In this document: positions 7,828 to 16,436 of the stretch, in pieces
Layout: the number at the start of each line of letters is the position of its first letter
Numbering within the stretch: position 1 is the first letter of the stretch
DNA from: Flavobacteriaceae bacterium
GTDB taxonomy: Bacteria; Bacteroidota; Bacteroidia; Flavobacteriales; Flavobacteriaceae
Length of the DNA: 25,263 nt
NCBI GenBank assembly: GCA_029247985.1
Contig: JAQWKF010000038.1
Span: 1 to 25,263, forward strand
Direction: 5' to 3'
Made by a program: the position numbers and the translations under genes
Notes under the pieces: model-generated
Database searches by the model: none
What the model was told of the DNA's origin: nothing
The model's input: only the letters and a program-made list of their open reading frames with translations

Positions 7828-10386
7828 ATGGACGATAACTTTTCATCTCGCGTTAAAGATGTTATAACTTTTAGTAAAGAAGAGGCTTTACGACTTGGTC
7901 ATGATTTTATTGGTACAGAGCATCTTATGCTTGGACTACTTCGTGATGGTAATGGGAAAGCAATTTCTATACTTTCAGCACTAGAGATTGATTTGGATTA
8001 TCTGAGAAGGAAAATTGAAATTTTAAGTCCTGCCAATCCAACCAATTCTCCCGACCCACAACACAAAACAAACTTGCACCTAACGCGACAAGCAGAACGT
8101 GCACTCAAAACAACTTTCCTTGAGGCCAAGCTTTTTCAAAGCACCTCTATAAACACCGCTCACTTGCTACTCTGTATTCTCAGAAACGAGAATGATCCAA
8201 CAACAAAAGTGTTGCACAAGCTTCAGGTTGATTACGAAACAGTAAAAGACCAATTTAAATATATGTCTGTCGATTCTGATGATGATGACTTTATAGACAT
8301 GCCTTCTGCGGATGCATTCCCTGATGATGCTGCTGACGAAGACAGCCGTGGACAGGGCGCTTCCTTTTCTTCGCCGACTGACGATAAAAAATCAAAAAAA
8401 TCCAGCACGCCAGTGCTTGATAACTTTGGTAGAGACCTAACCAAGGTAGCCCTTGAAGGCAACATGGACCCAGTTATTGGTAGAGAAAAAGAAATTGAGC
8501 GTGTTTCACAAATTTTAAGCCGCCGTAAGAAAAATAACCCCTTACTCATTGGTGAGCCAGGTGTTGGTAAATCTGCTATTGCAGAAGGATTGGCACTACG
8601 CATCATTCAAAAAAAGGTGTCAAGAGTACTCTATAATAAGCGTGTAGTAACCCTAGACCTAGCTTCGTTAGTTGCGGGTACAAAATACAGAGGTCAATTC
8701 GAAGAGCGCCTAAAAGCCGTTATGAATGAGTTGGAAAAAAATGCCAACATTATATTATTTATTGACGAAATTCACACGATTGTTGGTGCAGGTGGTGCAA
8801 CGGGCAGTCTAGATGCATCCAATATGTTTAAACCCGCACTTGCAAGAGGTGAAATACAATGTATCGGTGCAACAACCCTTGACGAATACCGTCAAAACAT
8901 TGAAAAAGACGGTGCATTAGAGCGTCGCTTTCAGAAAGTAGTGGTGGAACCAACTTCTGTGGATGAAACCATTGAAATATTACAAAACATCAAAGACAAA
9001 TATGAAGCGCATCATAATGTGAACTACACGGATGAAGCGATTGAAGCCTGTGTTAAACTATCAGACAGGTACATAACAGATCGTTTTTTGCCAGACAAGG
9101 CAATAGATGCTCTCGATGAAGCAGGATCAAGAGTGCATATCACCAATATGGAAGTGCCCGAAAAAATTGTCGAAATTGAAAATGAACTCGAAAAAGTACG
9201 TGACCAAAAAAACAGTGTTGTAAAGCGTCAGAAATACGAAGAGGCTGCTAAGCTTCGCGACGATGAGAAAAAACTGGAGAAAGAATTGTTGTTAGCCCAA
9301 GAAGATTGGCAAGAAGAGCAACGCCAGAACAGAGAAACCGTTACTGAAAGCCATATTGCTGATGTAGTTGCCATGATGACAGGAATCCCAGTTCAGCGTT
9401 TGTCAGACGGAGAAAGCGACCGCCTTGCAAAACTTGAAGAACTTATACAAGGAAAAGTTATTGGTCAAGAGAATGCCGTGGCAAAAGTAGCCAAGGCCAT
9501 TCAACGCAACAGAGCGGGACTTAAAAACCCAAACAAACCCATTGGCTCTTTTATTTTCTTAGGACAAACTGGTGTTGGAAAAACACAGCTGGCCAAAGTA
9601 TTGGCAACAGAACTTTTTGAAAGTGAAGCTTCACTCATCCGAATAGACATGAGCGAGTACATGGAGAAATTTTCTATTTCAAGACTTATTGGTGCACCTC
9701 CAGGATATGTAGGCTATGAAGAAGGGGGACAGTTAAGTGAAAAGGTTAGAAGAAAACCTTATTCGGTTGTCCTGTTAGATGAAATTGAAAAAGCACATCC
9801 AGACGTCTTTAATATGCTACTCCAAGTATTAGATGATGGTTACCTAACCGACTCACTAGGCAGACGTGTAGATTTCAAAAACACCATTATCATCATGACT
9901 TCAAATGTTGGGGCGAGACAAGTCAAAGACTTTGGGTTAGGCGTTGGATTTGGAACAGCAGCCCAAAAATCTCAAGAAGACAAAAACATTCAAGGTGTTA
10001 TTCAAAATGCACTAAAAAAGAAATTCTCTCCAGAATTTTTAAATAGAATTGATGATGTAGTAATTTTCAATAACCTTGACAAAGACCACCTAACAAAAAT
10101 CATCAAGCTTGAACTTAGCGCACTACAGGACAGGGTTAAAGAACTTGGATACAGCTTGTCGTTGAGCAAAAAAGCTATTACATTCCTGATTGACAAAGGG
10201 TATGACAAACAATATGGTGCAAGACCACTTGCGCGTGCCATACAGCGTTATGTCGAGGATGCTATGGCGGGTGAGATTCTTAAAAAATCACTTACCAATG
10301 GTTCTAAAGTAACTTTTGATTGGGATGGAAAAAGCGATGCATTGAAACTTTCTGTTGAAAACAACAAGGCAACAAAAAAATCGTAG
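7828..10386 (+). CDS. clpC: ATP-dependent Clp protease ATP-binding subunit ClpC
   Basis: An 852-residue Hsp100 unfoldase that feeds proteins to the ClpP protease. In order: a double Clp N-terminal repeat (about 1-145, beginning FSSRVKDVITFSKEEALRLG), an acidic and Ser-rich linker (about 150-195), and AAA domain 1 with Walker A GEPGVGKSA (Lys248) and Walker B LFIDEIHT. Next comes a middle domain with a UVR-like motif (VVKRQKYEEAAKLRDDEKK), which marks ClpC rather than ClpA or ClpB. AAA domain 2 has Walker A GQTGVGKTQ (Lys585) and Walker B VVLLDEIEKAHPDV, with the Clp C-terminal domain after it. No CIRCE or CtsR-type operator is recognisable upstream. The ATG at 7828 fits the family N-terminus. 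No gene for mcsA/mcsB or ctsR is nearby, as expected outside Firmicutes. Confidence 0.97.
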   Translation: MDDNFSSRVKDVITFSKEEALRLGHDFIGTEHLMLGLLRDGNGKAISILSALEIDLDYLRRKIEILSPANPTNSPDPQHKTNLHLTRQAERALKTTFLEAKLFQSTSINTAHLLLCILRNENDPTTKVLHKLQVDYETVKDQFKYMSVDSDDDDFIDMPSADAFPDDAADEDSRGQGASFSSPTDDKKSKKSSTPVLDNFGRDLTKVALEGNMDPVIGREKEIERVSQILSRRKKNNPLLIGEPGVGKSAIAEGLALRIIQKKVSRVLYNKRVVTLDLASLVAGTKYRGQFEERLKAVMNELEKNANIILFIDEIHTIVGAGGATGSLDASNMFKPALARGEIQCIGATTLDEYRQNIEKDGALERRFQKVVVEPTSVDETIEILQNIKDKYEAHHNVNYTDEAIEACVKLSDRYITDRFLPDKAIDALDEAGSRVHITNMEVPEKIVEIENELEKVRDQKNSVVKRQKYEEAAKLRDDEKKLEKELLLAQEDWQEEQRQNRETVTESHIADVVAMMTGIPVQRLSDGESDRLAKLEELIQGKVIGQENAVAKVAKAIQRNRAGLKNPNKPIGSFIFLGQTGVGKTQLAKVLATELFESEASLIRIDMSEYMEKFSISRLIGAPPGYVGYEEGGQLSEKVRRKPYSVVLLDEIEKAHPDVFNMLLQVLDDGYLTDSLGRRVDFKNTIIIMTSNVGARQVKDFGLGVGFGTAAQKSQEDKNIQGVIQNALKKKFSPEFLNRIDDVVIFNNLDKDHLTKIIKLELSALQDRVKELGYSLSLSKKAITFLIDKGYDKQYGARPLARAIQRYVEDAMAGEILKKSLTNGSKVTFDWDGKSDALKLSVENNKATKKS

Positions 10387-10409
10387 ATATTCTATTCAGT
10401 TAAACTGAT

Positions 10410-11282
10410 TTATTGTGTTACAGCAACTAAACTCAAATCTACAATAGATGCTGAATGCGTTATTGCTCCCATAGAAACAAAGTCTACCCCAGTTTCGGCA
10501 TATGCAGCTACATTTTCTAAATCAATATTCCCAGAAGCTTCTGTTTGTATAGCACTGTCGATGTGAGAAACTGCTACTGCCAAATCTTGAGGTAACATAT
10601 TATCCAACAGTATTCTACTAATCCAAGGGTTTTGTAAGCAGGTGTCAACTTCGTTGAGATTACGTGTTTCAACAATCACAGGGACGGGCTTAACCAAACC
10701 GTTCACATAGGCTTTTGTCTTTGCAAGTGCTAGGTCCAGACCGCCACAAAAATCAATATGATTGTCTTTTAACATTATAGCATCGTAAAGCCCCATTCGG
10801 TGATTCACACCTCCACCAATGGCTACAGCCCATTTCTCCGCAACTCTAAAATTAGGCGTGGTTTTTCTTGTATCCAAAACCTTGCAGCTTGTATGTCCTA
10901 TCCGTTCTTGAACCTGACGTGTAGCGCTTGCAATACCGCTCATACGCTGCATAGCGTTAAGCATAAGGCGCTCCAGGCTGAGTATCGTTTGAGCGGGCCC
11001 CTCCAGAAAAAACAGCACATCTCCTTTTGAAAACGTGTCCCCATCTTTAAGGGTTGGGATAAGACTTACCTGTTGTCCATGCTGTTGCAATACAAACTCA
11101 CAAAAAGCCACCCCTGCCAAGACGCCATCGCCTTTTGCAATCAGTTGCGCCTTAGATTTATGATCTTTTGGAAAGACAGCTTTTGAAGTATGATCACCTT
11201 GATCACCTAAATCTTCATTAACCGCATTTGTGATGGAAGCTATCAGCTCGTTTCTATAAGTATTGACAAAGGGATTAGACAT
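10410..11282 (-). CDS. nadC: Nicotinate-nucleotide pyrophosphorylase (quinolinate phosphoribosyltransferase)
   Basis: Last step of de novo nicotinate mononucleotide synthesis: quinolinate plus PRPP gives nicotinate mononucleotide, CO2 and pyrophosphate. Family signatures are EDLGDQGDHTS at the N-terminus, LERLMLNAMQRMSGIAS, DTRKTTPNFRVAEKWAV and GGGVNHRMGLYDAIMLKDNH, and the C-terminal glycine-rich phosphate site around VDFVSMGAITHSA. I chose the ATG at 11282 (MSNPFVNTYRNEL, 290 residues). The open frame continues upstream to 11354, but that extension lies inside nadB and lacks family similarity. With this start the gene overlaps the nadB stop by 8 nt, so translation is likely coupled. It is the third gene of nadA-nadB-nadC. 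Confidence 0.96.
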   Translation of the reverse strand: MSNPFVNTYRNELIASITNAVNEDLGDQGDHTSKAVFPKDHKSKAQLIAKGDGVLAGVAFCEFVLQQHGQQVSLIPTLKDGDTFSKGDVLFFLEGPAQTILSLERLMLNAMQRMSGIASATRQVQERIGHTSCKVLDTRKTTPNFRVAEKWAVAIGGGVNHRMGLYDAIMLKDNHIDFCGGLDLALAKTKAYVNGLVKPVPVIVETRNLNEVDTCLQNPWISRILLDNMLPQDLAVAVSHIDSAIQTEASGNIDLENVAAYAETGVDFVSMGAITHSASIVDLSLVAVTQ

Positions 11283-12831
11283 AATCTTGATTGTAATAAA
11301 CCCCTTTATTTTGAGGCTGTTGTTGGGATTGCTTAACCATAAGATAGGCCACACTCACAAGATTTCGAAGGGTTGTGAGTTGAGGAGTTAATTTGTTTTT
11401 TTGATAAAGGGCTGCCGTGGCCATATATACATCTTGAAGTGCTTTTTCTGCTTGTTGTAGACTGTCAAAAGATTTGATAATACCTACATGTGCGCTCATG
11501 ATTTGTTGCAAATTTGAACGCAACGAACTGATTTGTGCAGTACGCTCATTTGAAATATCTTCTGTACCCAACCAATCTGGTATGGTGTCAAAGAAAGATG
11601 CTGGTAAGTTATTTTTGTGCAAGGCCTCAGCGGCATGCTCAGCAGCACGTGCAGCGTACACCAAAGCTTCCAGTAGTGAGTTTGATGCCAAGCGGTTAGC
11701 ACCATGCAAGCCAGTATGGCTACACTCCCCTATGGCATATAGTGCAGTTAGGCTGCTCTGACCCTTTTCATCTACATCGATACCCCCGCAGAAATAATGT
11801 GCTGCTGGTAATACAGGAACAAAGGATTTTCGAATATCAATGCCTAGTTCCATGCAAGTTGACATAATGGTTGGAAACTCCTTTTCTAATGTTGTTTGGT
11901 CAATTTTGGTCGCGTCCAAATACACGTGAGGCACATCGTGCTTTATCATTTCAGTATTTATAGCTCGCGACACCACATCTCTGGGTGCTAAATCTAATTG
12001 TTCGTCGTATTTATGCATAAAAGCTTCCCCTTTTTCATTGCGGAGAATTGCGCCTGCTCCTCGAATTGCTTCAGAAATCAAAAAGGTATTGCTATTCACT
12101 TTTGGATATAAAGCGGTAGGGTGAAATTGAACAAAATGCAAGTTTTTAACCTGTACTTTTGCACGATAGGCTGCTCCAAGACCATCTCCTGTAGCTGCAC
12201 TGGGATTGGTCGTATGTGCATAAACCTGTCCAGCACCTCCTGTAGACAACACCGTTAATTGAGAGGTAATTTTGATAATTTCTTCGTCCTTGATGGATAT
12301 CACATAAGCACCATAACAACGTCCATACTTTTCGCCCTCAAGGTGGTGGTCTGTGATCAAATCGACTAATGAGTAATTTTCAAAAAATTGAATATTGTCG
12401 TGGGCTCTGGCCTTTGCAATCAAGGCATTCTGAATGTGCAATCCAGATTGATCTTTGTGGTGCACGATGCGTTTGGCAGAATGTCCACCCTCTTTTCCAA
12501 GGTGTAGCGAAGCCCCACTTTTGTCAAAATCAGCGCCCCAATCCATCAATTCTTTCACGCGGGAAGGTCCTTCACGAACTACAAAATCCACAACCTTCGG
12601 GTCTGATGTATAATCACTTGCACGTAGAGTATCTTCAACATGGTCAGCATACGAATCATTGATAAAATTGGAAACTACTGCAATACCCCCTTGTGCGTAT
12701 TTGGTGTTGCTCTCCAGTAAATCGCGCTTGGAAATCAGGGTGATTTTTTTATCTGGACATTTTTCCGCCAAACGAACCGCATAACTCAATCCTGCTATTC
12801 CAGTGCCAATAACCAATACATCTGCGTGCAT
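11275..12831 (-). CDS. nadB: L-aspartate oxidase
   Basis: A 518-residue flavoprotein that oxidises L-aspartate to iminoaspartate, the first step of NAD synthesis, handing the unstable product to NadA. The N-terminal FAD-binding Rossmann motif GTGIAGLSYA starts near residue 9. Further family signatures are SNTKYAQGGIAVV, EGGHSAKRIVHHKDQSG, LSTGGAGQVYAHTTNP with the following ATGDG, and the substrate-region HPTALYP. Near the C-terminal part of the FAD domain are GECSHTGLHGANRLASNSLLEALV and a helical tail. It starts 1 nt after the nadA stop codon and overlaps nadC by 8 nt, so the three genes are one transcription unit. Confidence 0.97.
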   Translation of the reverse strand: MHADVLVIGTGIAGLSYAVRLAEKCPDKKITLISKRDLLESNTKYAQGGIAVVSNFINDSYADHVEDTLRASDYTSDPKVVDFVVREGPSRVKELMDWGADFDKSGASLHLGKEGGHSAKRIVHHKDQSGLHIQNALIAKARAHDNIQFFENYSLVDLITDHHLEGEKYGRCYGAYVISIKDEEIIKITSQLTVLSTGGAGQVYAHTTNPSAATGDGLGAAYRAKVQVKNLHFVQFHPTALYPKVNSNTFLISEAIRGAGAILRNEKGEAFMHKYDEQLDLAPRDVVSRAINTEMIKHDVPHVYLDATKIDQTTLEKEFPTIMSTCMELGIDIRKSFVPVLPAAHYFCGGIDVDEKGQSSLTALYAIGECSHTGLHGANRLASNSLLEALVYAARAAEHAAEALHKNNLPASFFDTIPDWLGTEDISNERTAQISSLRSNLQQIMSAHVGIIKSFDSLQQAEKALQDVYMATAALYQKNKLTPQLTTLRNLVSVAYLMVKQSQQQPQNKGVYYNQDYV

Positions 12832-12832
12832 A

Positions 12833-13747
12833 CTAAGACAAAGCTAACATCCTATCAATGGGTGCTTTTGCAGCAGCCATTAAAGAAGGGTCAAGATTAA
12901 TTTCGGGTAGCTCATGCTTTAAACACAAATAAAGTTTTTCGATGGTGTTAAGCTTCATAAATCCACATTCGCTACAAGCACATGTGTCATCCGAAACAGG
13001 TGCGGGAATAAAGGTTTTTTGAGGCGCTCGTTTCTTCATTTCGTGTAAAATCCCCGCTTCCGTTGCAACGATATAAGCATCTGCGCTATCGTTTTGGACA
13101 AAATTCAGCAGACCAGAAGTACTGCCAATGTAGTGCGCAATAGCTAACACTTGTGATTCGCTCTCGGGATGTGCAATAAATTTTGCCTTGGGATGCTGCT
13201 GGGCCAAGGCTACAATTTTATCAAATGAAAAGGCTTCATGTACAATACACGAACCATCCCAAAGTATCATATCACGACCCGTTTCCTTGATGAGGTAACG
13301 TCCCAAATTTTTATCTGGTGCGAAAATAATAGGCTGATCTTTGGGTATGCTTTCTATTATACGAACAGCATTACTAGATGTGCAAACAATATCGCTTAAA
13401 GCTTTGATTTCTGCAGAGCAGTTGATGTAAGTAACAACTATAGCCTTGGGATGTTTGGCCTTAAAAGCGGCAAATACATCGGGTGGACAGGAATCTGCCA
13501 ATGAACATCCTGCATTCAAATCTGGCAATAAAACTTTTTTAGTAGGATTGATAATTTTAGCGGTTTCAGCCATAAAATGCACGCCTGCGAAGACAATAAT
13601 TTTGGAGGATACTTCGGCTGCTGCTTTCGCCAAATAGAGACTATCACCAAGATAATCCGCCAAGTCCTGAATGGCATCTTCTTGATAGTAATGTGCTAAA
13701 AGCACGGCGTTCTTTGCTGCTTTCAAGCGCTTGATTTCTTCAATCAA
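12833..13747 (-). CDS. nadA: Quinolinate synthase A
   Basis: Condenses iminoaspartate with dihydroxyacetone phosphate to quinolinate using a [4Fe-4S] cluster. Likely cluster ligands are the cysteines in IVCTSSNAV, WDGSCIVHEAF and SECGFMKLNT. Other signatures are LAHYYQEDAIQDLADYLGDS and FAGVHFMAETAKI. The coordinates given use TTG at 13747 (304 residues), the only conventional start in frame. That start is probably too late. The frame stays open upstream to a stop at 13835-13837, and it encodes TARGFVDAPIPNNISLIEEI, which resembles the usual NadA N-terminus. That stretch has no ATG, GTG or TTG. Start at one of two adjacent ATT codons (13825 or 13822, minus strand) would give about 329-330 residues, the usual family size. 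First gene of the nad operon. Confidence 0.95.
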   Translation of the reverse strand: MIEEIKRLKAAKNAVLLAHYYQEDAIQDLADYLGDSLYLAKAAAEVSSKIIVFAGVHFMAETAKIINPTKKVLLPDLNAGCSLADSCPPDVFAAFKAKHPKAIVVTYINCSAEIKALSDIVCTSSNAVRIIESIPKDQPIIFAPDKNLGRYLIKETGRDMILWDGSCIVHEAFSFDKIVALAQQHPKAKFIAHPESESQVLAIAHYIGSTSGLLNFVQNDSADAYIVATEAGILHEMKKRAPQKTFIPAPVSDDTCACSECGFMKLNTIEKLYLCLKHELPEINLDPSLMAAAKAPIDRMLALS

Positions 13748-13888
13748 AGATATATTGTTCGGAATAGGCGCGTCTACAAATCCCCTTGCGGTTAAAGATG
13801 CAGAAGTTGTGGGCGTTTTAATAATGCTGAATTTTTAAATAAAATTAGTGAAAATTATGCCTTCTTGAACGTTATAATTAACTAAAAT

Positions 13889-13909
13889 AATACAGATTAC
13901 GCGTGTATT
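13889..13909. promoter_or_regulatory. Inverted repeat between nadA and thrA, nad side
   Basis: AATACA (13889-13894) and TGTATT (13904-13909) are inverted copies around 9 nt. The site lies about 64 nt upstream of the probable nadA start region and may be an operator of the nad operon. The arms are short, so the evidence is limited. Confidence 0.25.
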
Positions 13910-13926
13910 GTAATCGAATAGCAACA

Positions 13927-13951
13927 AAAATAGTGTTCAACGCACTATTTT
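13927..13951. promoter_or_regulatory. Perfect 9-bp inverted repeat at the thrA promoter
   Basis: AAAATAGTG (13927-13935) and CACTATTTT (13943-13951) are exact inverted copies around 7 nt. The repeat sits immediately upstream of the predicted -7 box of thrA, covering the place of the -33 box. That is the typical position of a repressor operator or activator site. Confidence 0.5.
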
Positions 13952-13965
13952 GGATATAAAACGGT

Positions 13966-13973
13966 TACTTTTG
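13966..13973 (+). promoter_or_regulatory. -7 box of the thrABC operon
   Basis: TACTTTTG matches the Bacteroidota consensus TAnnTTTG exactly. It predicts a transcript start near 13978 and a leader of only about 20 nt, too short for a threonine attenuator or riboswitch. No TTG is at the usual -33 distance; that place is taken by the inverted repeat. Confidence 0.5.
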
Positions 13974-13997
13974 TATCGTTTTTTTTAACACTTGAAA

Positions 13998-16436
13998 ATG
14001 ATAGTTTTAAAGTTTGGTGGATCTTCAGTAGCTGGTGCTAATGAAGTTGAGCAGGTTCTTGCTGTATTATCAGCGCAAAAGAAACCTATGACAGTGGTGG
14101 TTTCAGCCTTAGGTGGAATTACAGATGAACTACATGCGTTAGGAAAGTTGGCTGCCAATGGTGATGCCTCATACGCAGATCGATTAAAAAAGGTTGAAGA
14201 GCGCCATGTACACATGGTACAAGCCCTTATTCCTGTTTCTAAGAGAAGTGCTATCCTTAGTGCAACCAAACAAATCATTAACAAACTCGAAACCATCCTT
14301 GAAGGCACGTACATGATACGTGAACTTTCTCCTAAAACATTAGACACGCTGCTTAGTTTTGGCGAAATACTCTCACACAAAATAATAGCAGAGGCCGCTA
14401 AAGCAAAGGGCATTGATGCTATTGCGAAGAACGCACAAGATCTTATTGTAACCTTTCAATCACTAGGCAGAACTCTTGTAGATTATAAAAAAACCAATGC
14501 TAATCTTCGTGCATTTTTCAAAAACAACAAACATCAAGTAGTTGTGCTTCCTGGTTTTGTTTCCAAAAATGCAGAAGGTATTGTAACAACGCTCGGACGT
14601 GGCGGTTCTGACCTAACAGCGTCCATAACGGCGTGTGCACTTGAGGCCGAATTTTTAGAAATCTGGACAGATGTAAGTGGTATGTACACTGCTCATCCTG
14701 CGCTGGTGAAGCAAGCCAAATCCATTCCAGAGATTTCATATCAAGAAGCCATGGAGCTTTCGCACTTTGGTGCCAAGGTTATCTACCCACCAACCCTTCA
14801 ACCCATCATTGAAAAAGACATTCCTGTTTATATCAAAAATACTTTTGAGCCCAGTAATACTGGAACGCTTATCACCAATACTACTGAAGCAGAAACGGTG
14901 GTAAGAGGAATCAGTCACATCAATGATATTGCGCTGCTCACCCTTGAAGGAAGTGGTATGATTGGTGTTCCGGGGTATTCACAAAAATTACTAACGGTAT
15001 TAGCACAGCATCACATAAATGTGGTAATGATAACGCAAGCATCATCAGAGCACTCTATCTGTTTGGGTATAGATGCCGCTGAAGCGGATTTTGCACAAGA
15101 AACCATTGACGAGGCCTTTGCGCTTGACATAGAGACAAAAAAAATAAATCCTATTCGTGTTGAAAAAGAATTGTCCATCATTGCACTTGTTGGTGAGAAC
15201 ATGAAAAATCACCAAGGCATTAGTGGACGCATGTTCCGTGCGCTGGGCAACAACAATGTCAATGTAAAGGCCATTGCACAAGGTGCTTCAGAAAAAAACA
15301 TCACGGCAGTCATAGACAGCAAAGACATCAAGAAAGCCTTAAACACGCTACACGAAGCATTCTTTGAAGCTCAAATAAAAAAGATACATCTATTTGTCAC
15401 TGGAATTGGGAACGTGGGAAGTAAGTTTTTAGAGCAAGTACACCAACAACGCAATTTTCTCAAAGAGCATTTCAAACTCAATTTGAGCGTAATTGGTATT
15501 TCCAATTCGCGTAAAATGGTTTTTGATGCAACAGGTATAGACCTAGACAATTGGGAGGATATGCTTCATGCAGGCGAAAAAGCAGATAAGGAATTGTTTT
15601 TCAAAAAAACCAAAGCCCTAAACATGCGCAACGCCATATTTGTAGACAACACAGCAAACCCGATCATAGCTGGAACCTATGCGCAATATTTGAAGAACAA
15701 TATTGGCGTGGTAACCTGTAATAAGATTGCTTGTGCAGATGAATTAGCCAATTATCAAAACCTTAAAAAATTGTCGCGCAAGTACAACGCACCTTTCTTG
15801 TACGAAACCAATGTGGGTGCTGGTTTGCCCATTATTGACACACTAAACCACCTGATTGCATCTGGCGATCAAGTGCACAGCATTCAGGCCGTGTTATCGG
15901 GAAGCTTAAATTTTGTTTTCAATTCATTCAATGAAAACACATCATTTCGTGAAGTTGTGGGGCAGGCCATGCAAGAAGGCTACACTGAACCAGATCCCAA
16001 AATTGATTTAAGCGGTATTGACGTCGCAAGAAAAATATTGATTTTAGCCAGAGAAAGTGGGTTTGAAATGGAACTTACCGACATTGAAAATAAGTCCTTT
16101 TTACCTCAGGCTTGTTTAGACACCACAAGCAACGAAGCCTTCTTAGCAAGTTTGGACGAGTACAAAACACATTTTGATGCCCTTTTCAAGACTGCAGCAA
16201 GTGAAAATGCACGGCTTAAATACGTTGCTGCATTTGAAAATGGCAAAGCAACTGTAGGCTTAAAACATATCCCACAAGGCCATGATTTTTATAACCTTGA
16301 GGGCAGCGATAACATTGTGTTATTCTATACAGATAGGTATGCACAACAGCCCCTAATTGTAAAAGGTGCAGGTGCAGGTGCTGCTGTAACCGCTTCTGGA
16401 ATATTTGCAGATATCATTAGAATTGGAAAAAGTTGA
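13998..16436 (+). CDS. thrA: Bifunctional aspartokinase / homoserine dehydrogenase
   Basis: One polypeptide (812 residues) catalyses the first and third steps of the aspartate pathway: phosphorylation of aspartate and NAD(P)H-dependent reduction of aspartate semialdehyde to homoserine. The N-terminal kinase starts with VLKFGGSSVA and has TLGRGGSDLTAS and the LEIWTDVSGMYTAHP segment. Two ACT domains (about 310-460) would sense threonine or another end product. The homoserine dehydrogenase starts at about 461 with the Rossmann motif VTGIGNVGSKF, followed by TCNKIACA and YETNVGAGLPIIDTL. The ATG at 13998 is preferred over an in-frame TTG two codons upstream. Between-enzyme aspartate semialdehyde dehydrogenase is not in this window. 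The end of the gene overlaps thrB. Confidence 0.97.
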   Translation: MIVLKFGGSSVAGANEVEQVLAVLSAQKKPMTVVVSALGGITDELHALGKLAANGDASYADRLKKVEERHVHMVQALIPVSKRSAILSATKQIINKLETILEGTYMIRELSPKTLDTLLSFGEILSHKIIAEAAKAKGIDAIAKNAQDLIVTFQSLGRTLVDYKKTNANLRAFFKNNKHQVVVLPGFVSKNAEGIVTTLGRGGSDLTASITACALEAEFLEIWTDVSGMYTAHPALVKQAKSIPEISYQEAMELSHFGAKVIYPPTLQPIIEKDIPVYIKNTFEPSNTGTLITNTTEAETVVRGISHINDIALLTLEGSGMIGVPGYSQKLLTVLAQHHINVVMITQASSEHSICLGIDAAEADFAQETIDEAFALDIETKKINPIRVEKELSIIALVGENMKNHQGISGRMFRALGNNNVNVKAIAQGASEKNITAVIDSKDIKKALNTLHEAFFEAQIKKIHLFVTGIGNVGSKFLEQVHQQRNFLKEHFKLNLSVIGISNSRKMVFDATGIDLDNWEDMLHAGEKADKELFFKKTKALNMRNAIFVDNTANPIIAGTYAQYLKNNIGVVTCNKIACADELANYQNLKKLSRKYNAPFLYETNVGAGLPIIDTLNHLIASGDQVHSIQAVLSGSLNFVFNSFNENTSFREVVGQAMQEGYTEPDPKIDLSGIDVARKILILARESGFEMELTDIENKSFLPQACLDTTSNEAFLASLDEYKTHFDALFKTAASENARLKYVAAFENGKATVGLKHIPQGHDFYNLEGSDNIVLFYTDRYAQQPLIVKGAGAGAAVTASGIFADIIRIGKS

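Noticed and set aside
10396..10408. TCAGT-TAA-ACTGA as a terminator between convergent clpC and nadC
   Set aside because: The stem is only 5 bp with a 3-nt loop, A/T-rich, and without a proper T-run on either side.
11283..11354. N-terminal extension of NadC by 24 residues
   Set aside because: It lies entirely inside nadB, lacks similarity to NadC N-termini, and the ATG at 11282 gives the expected length.
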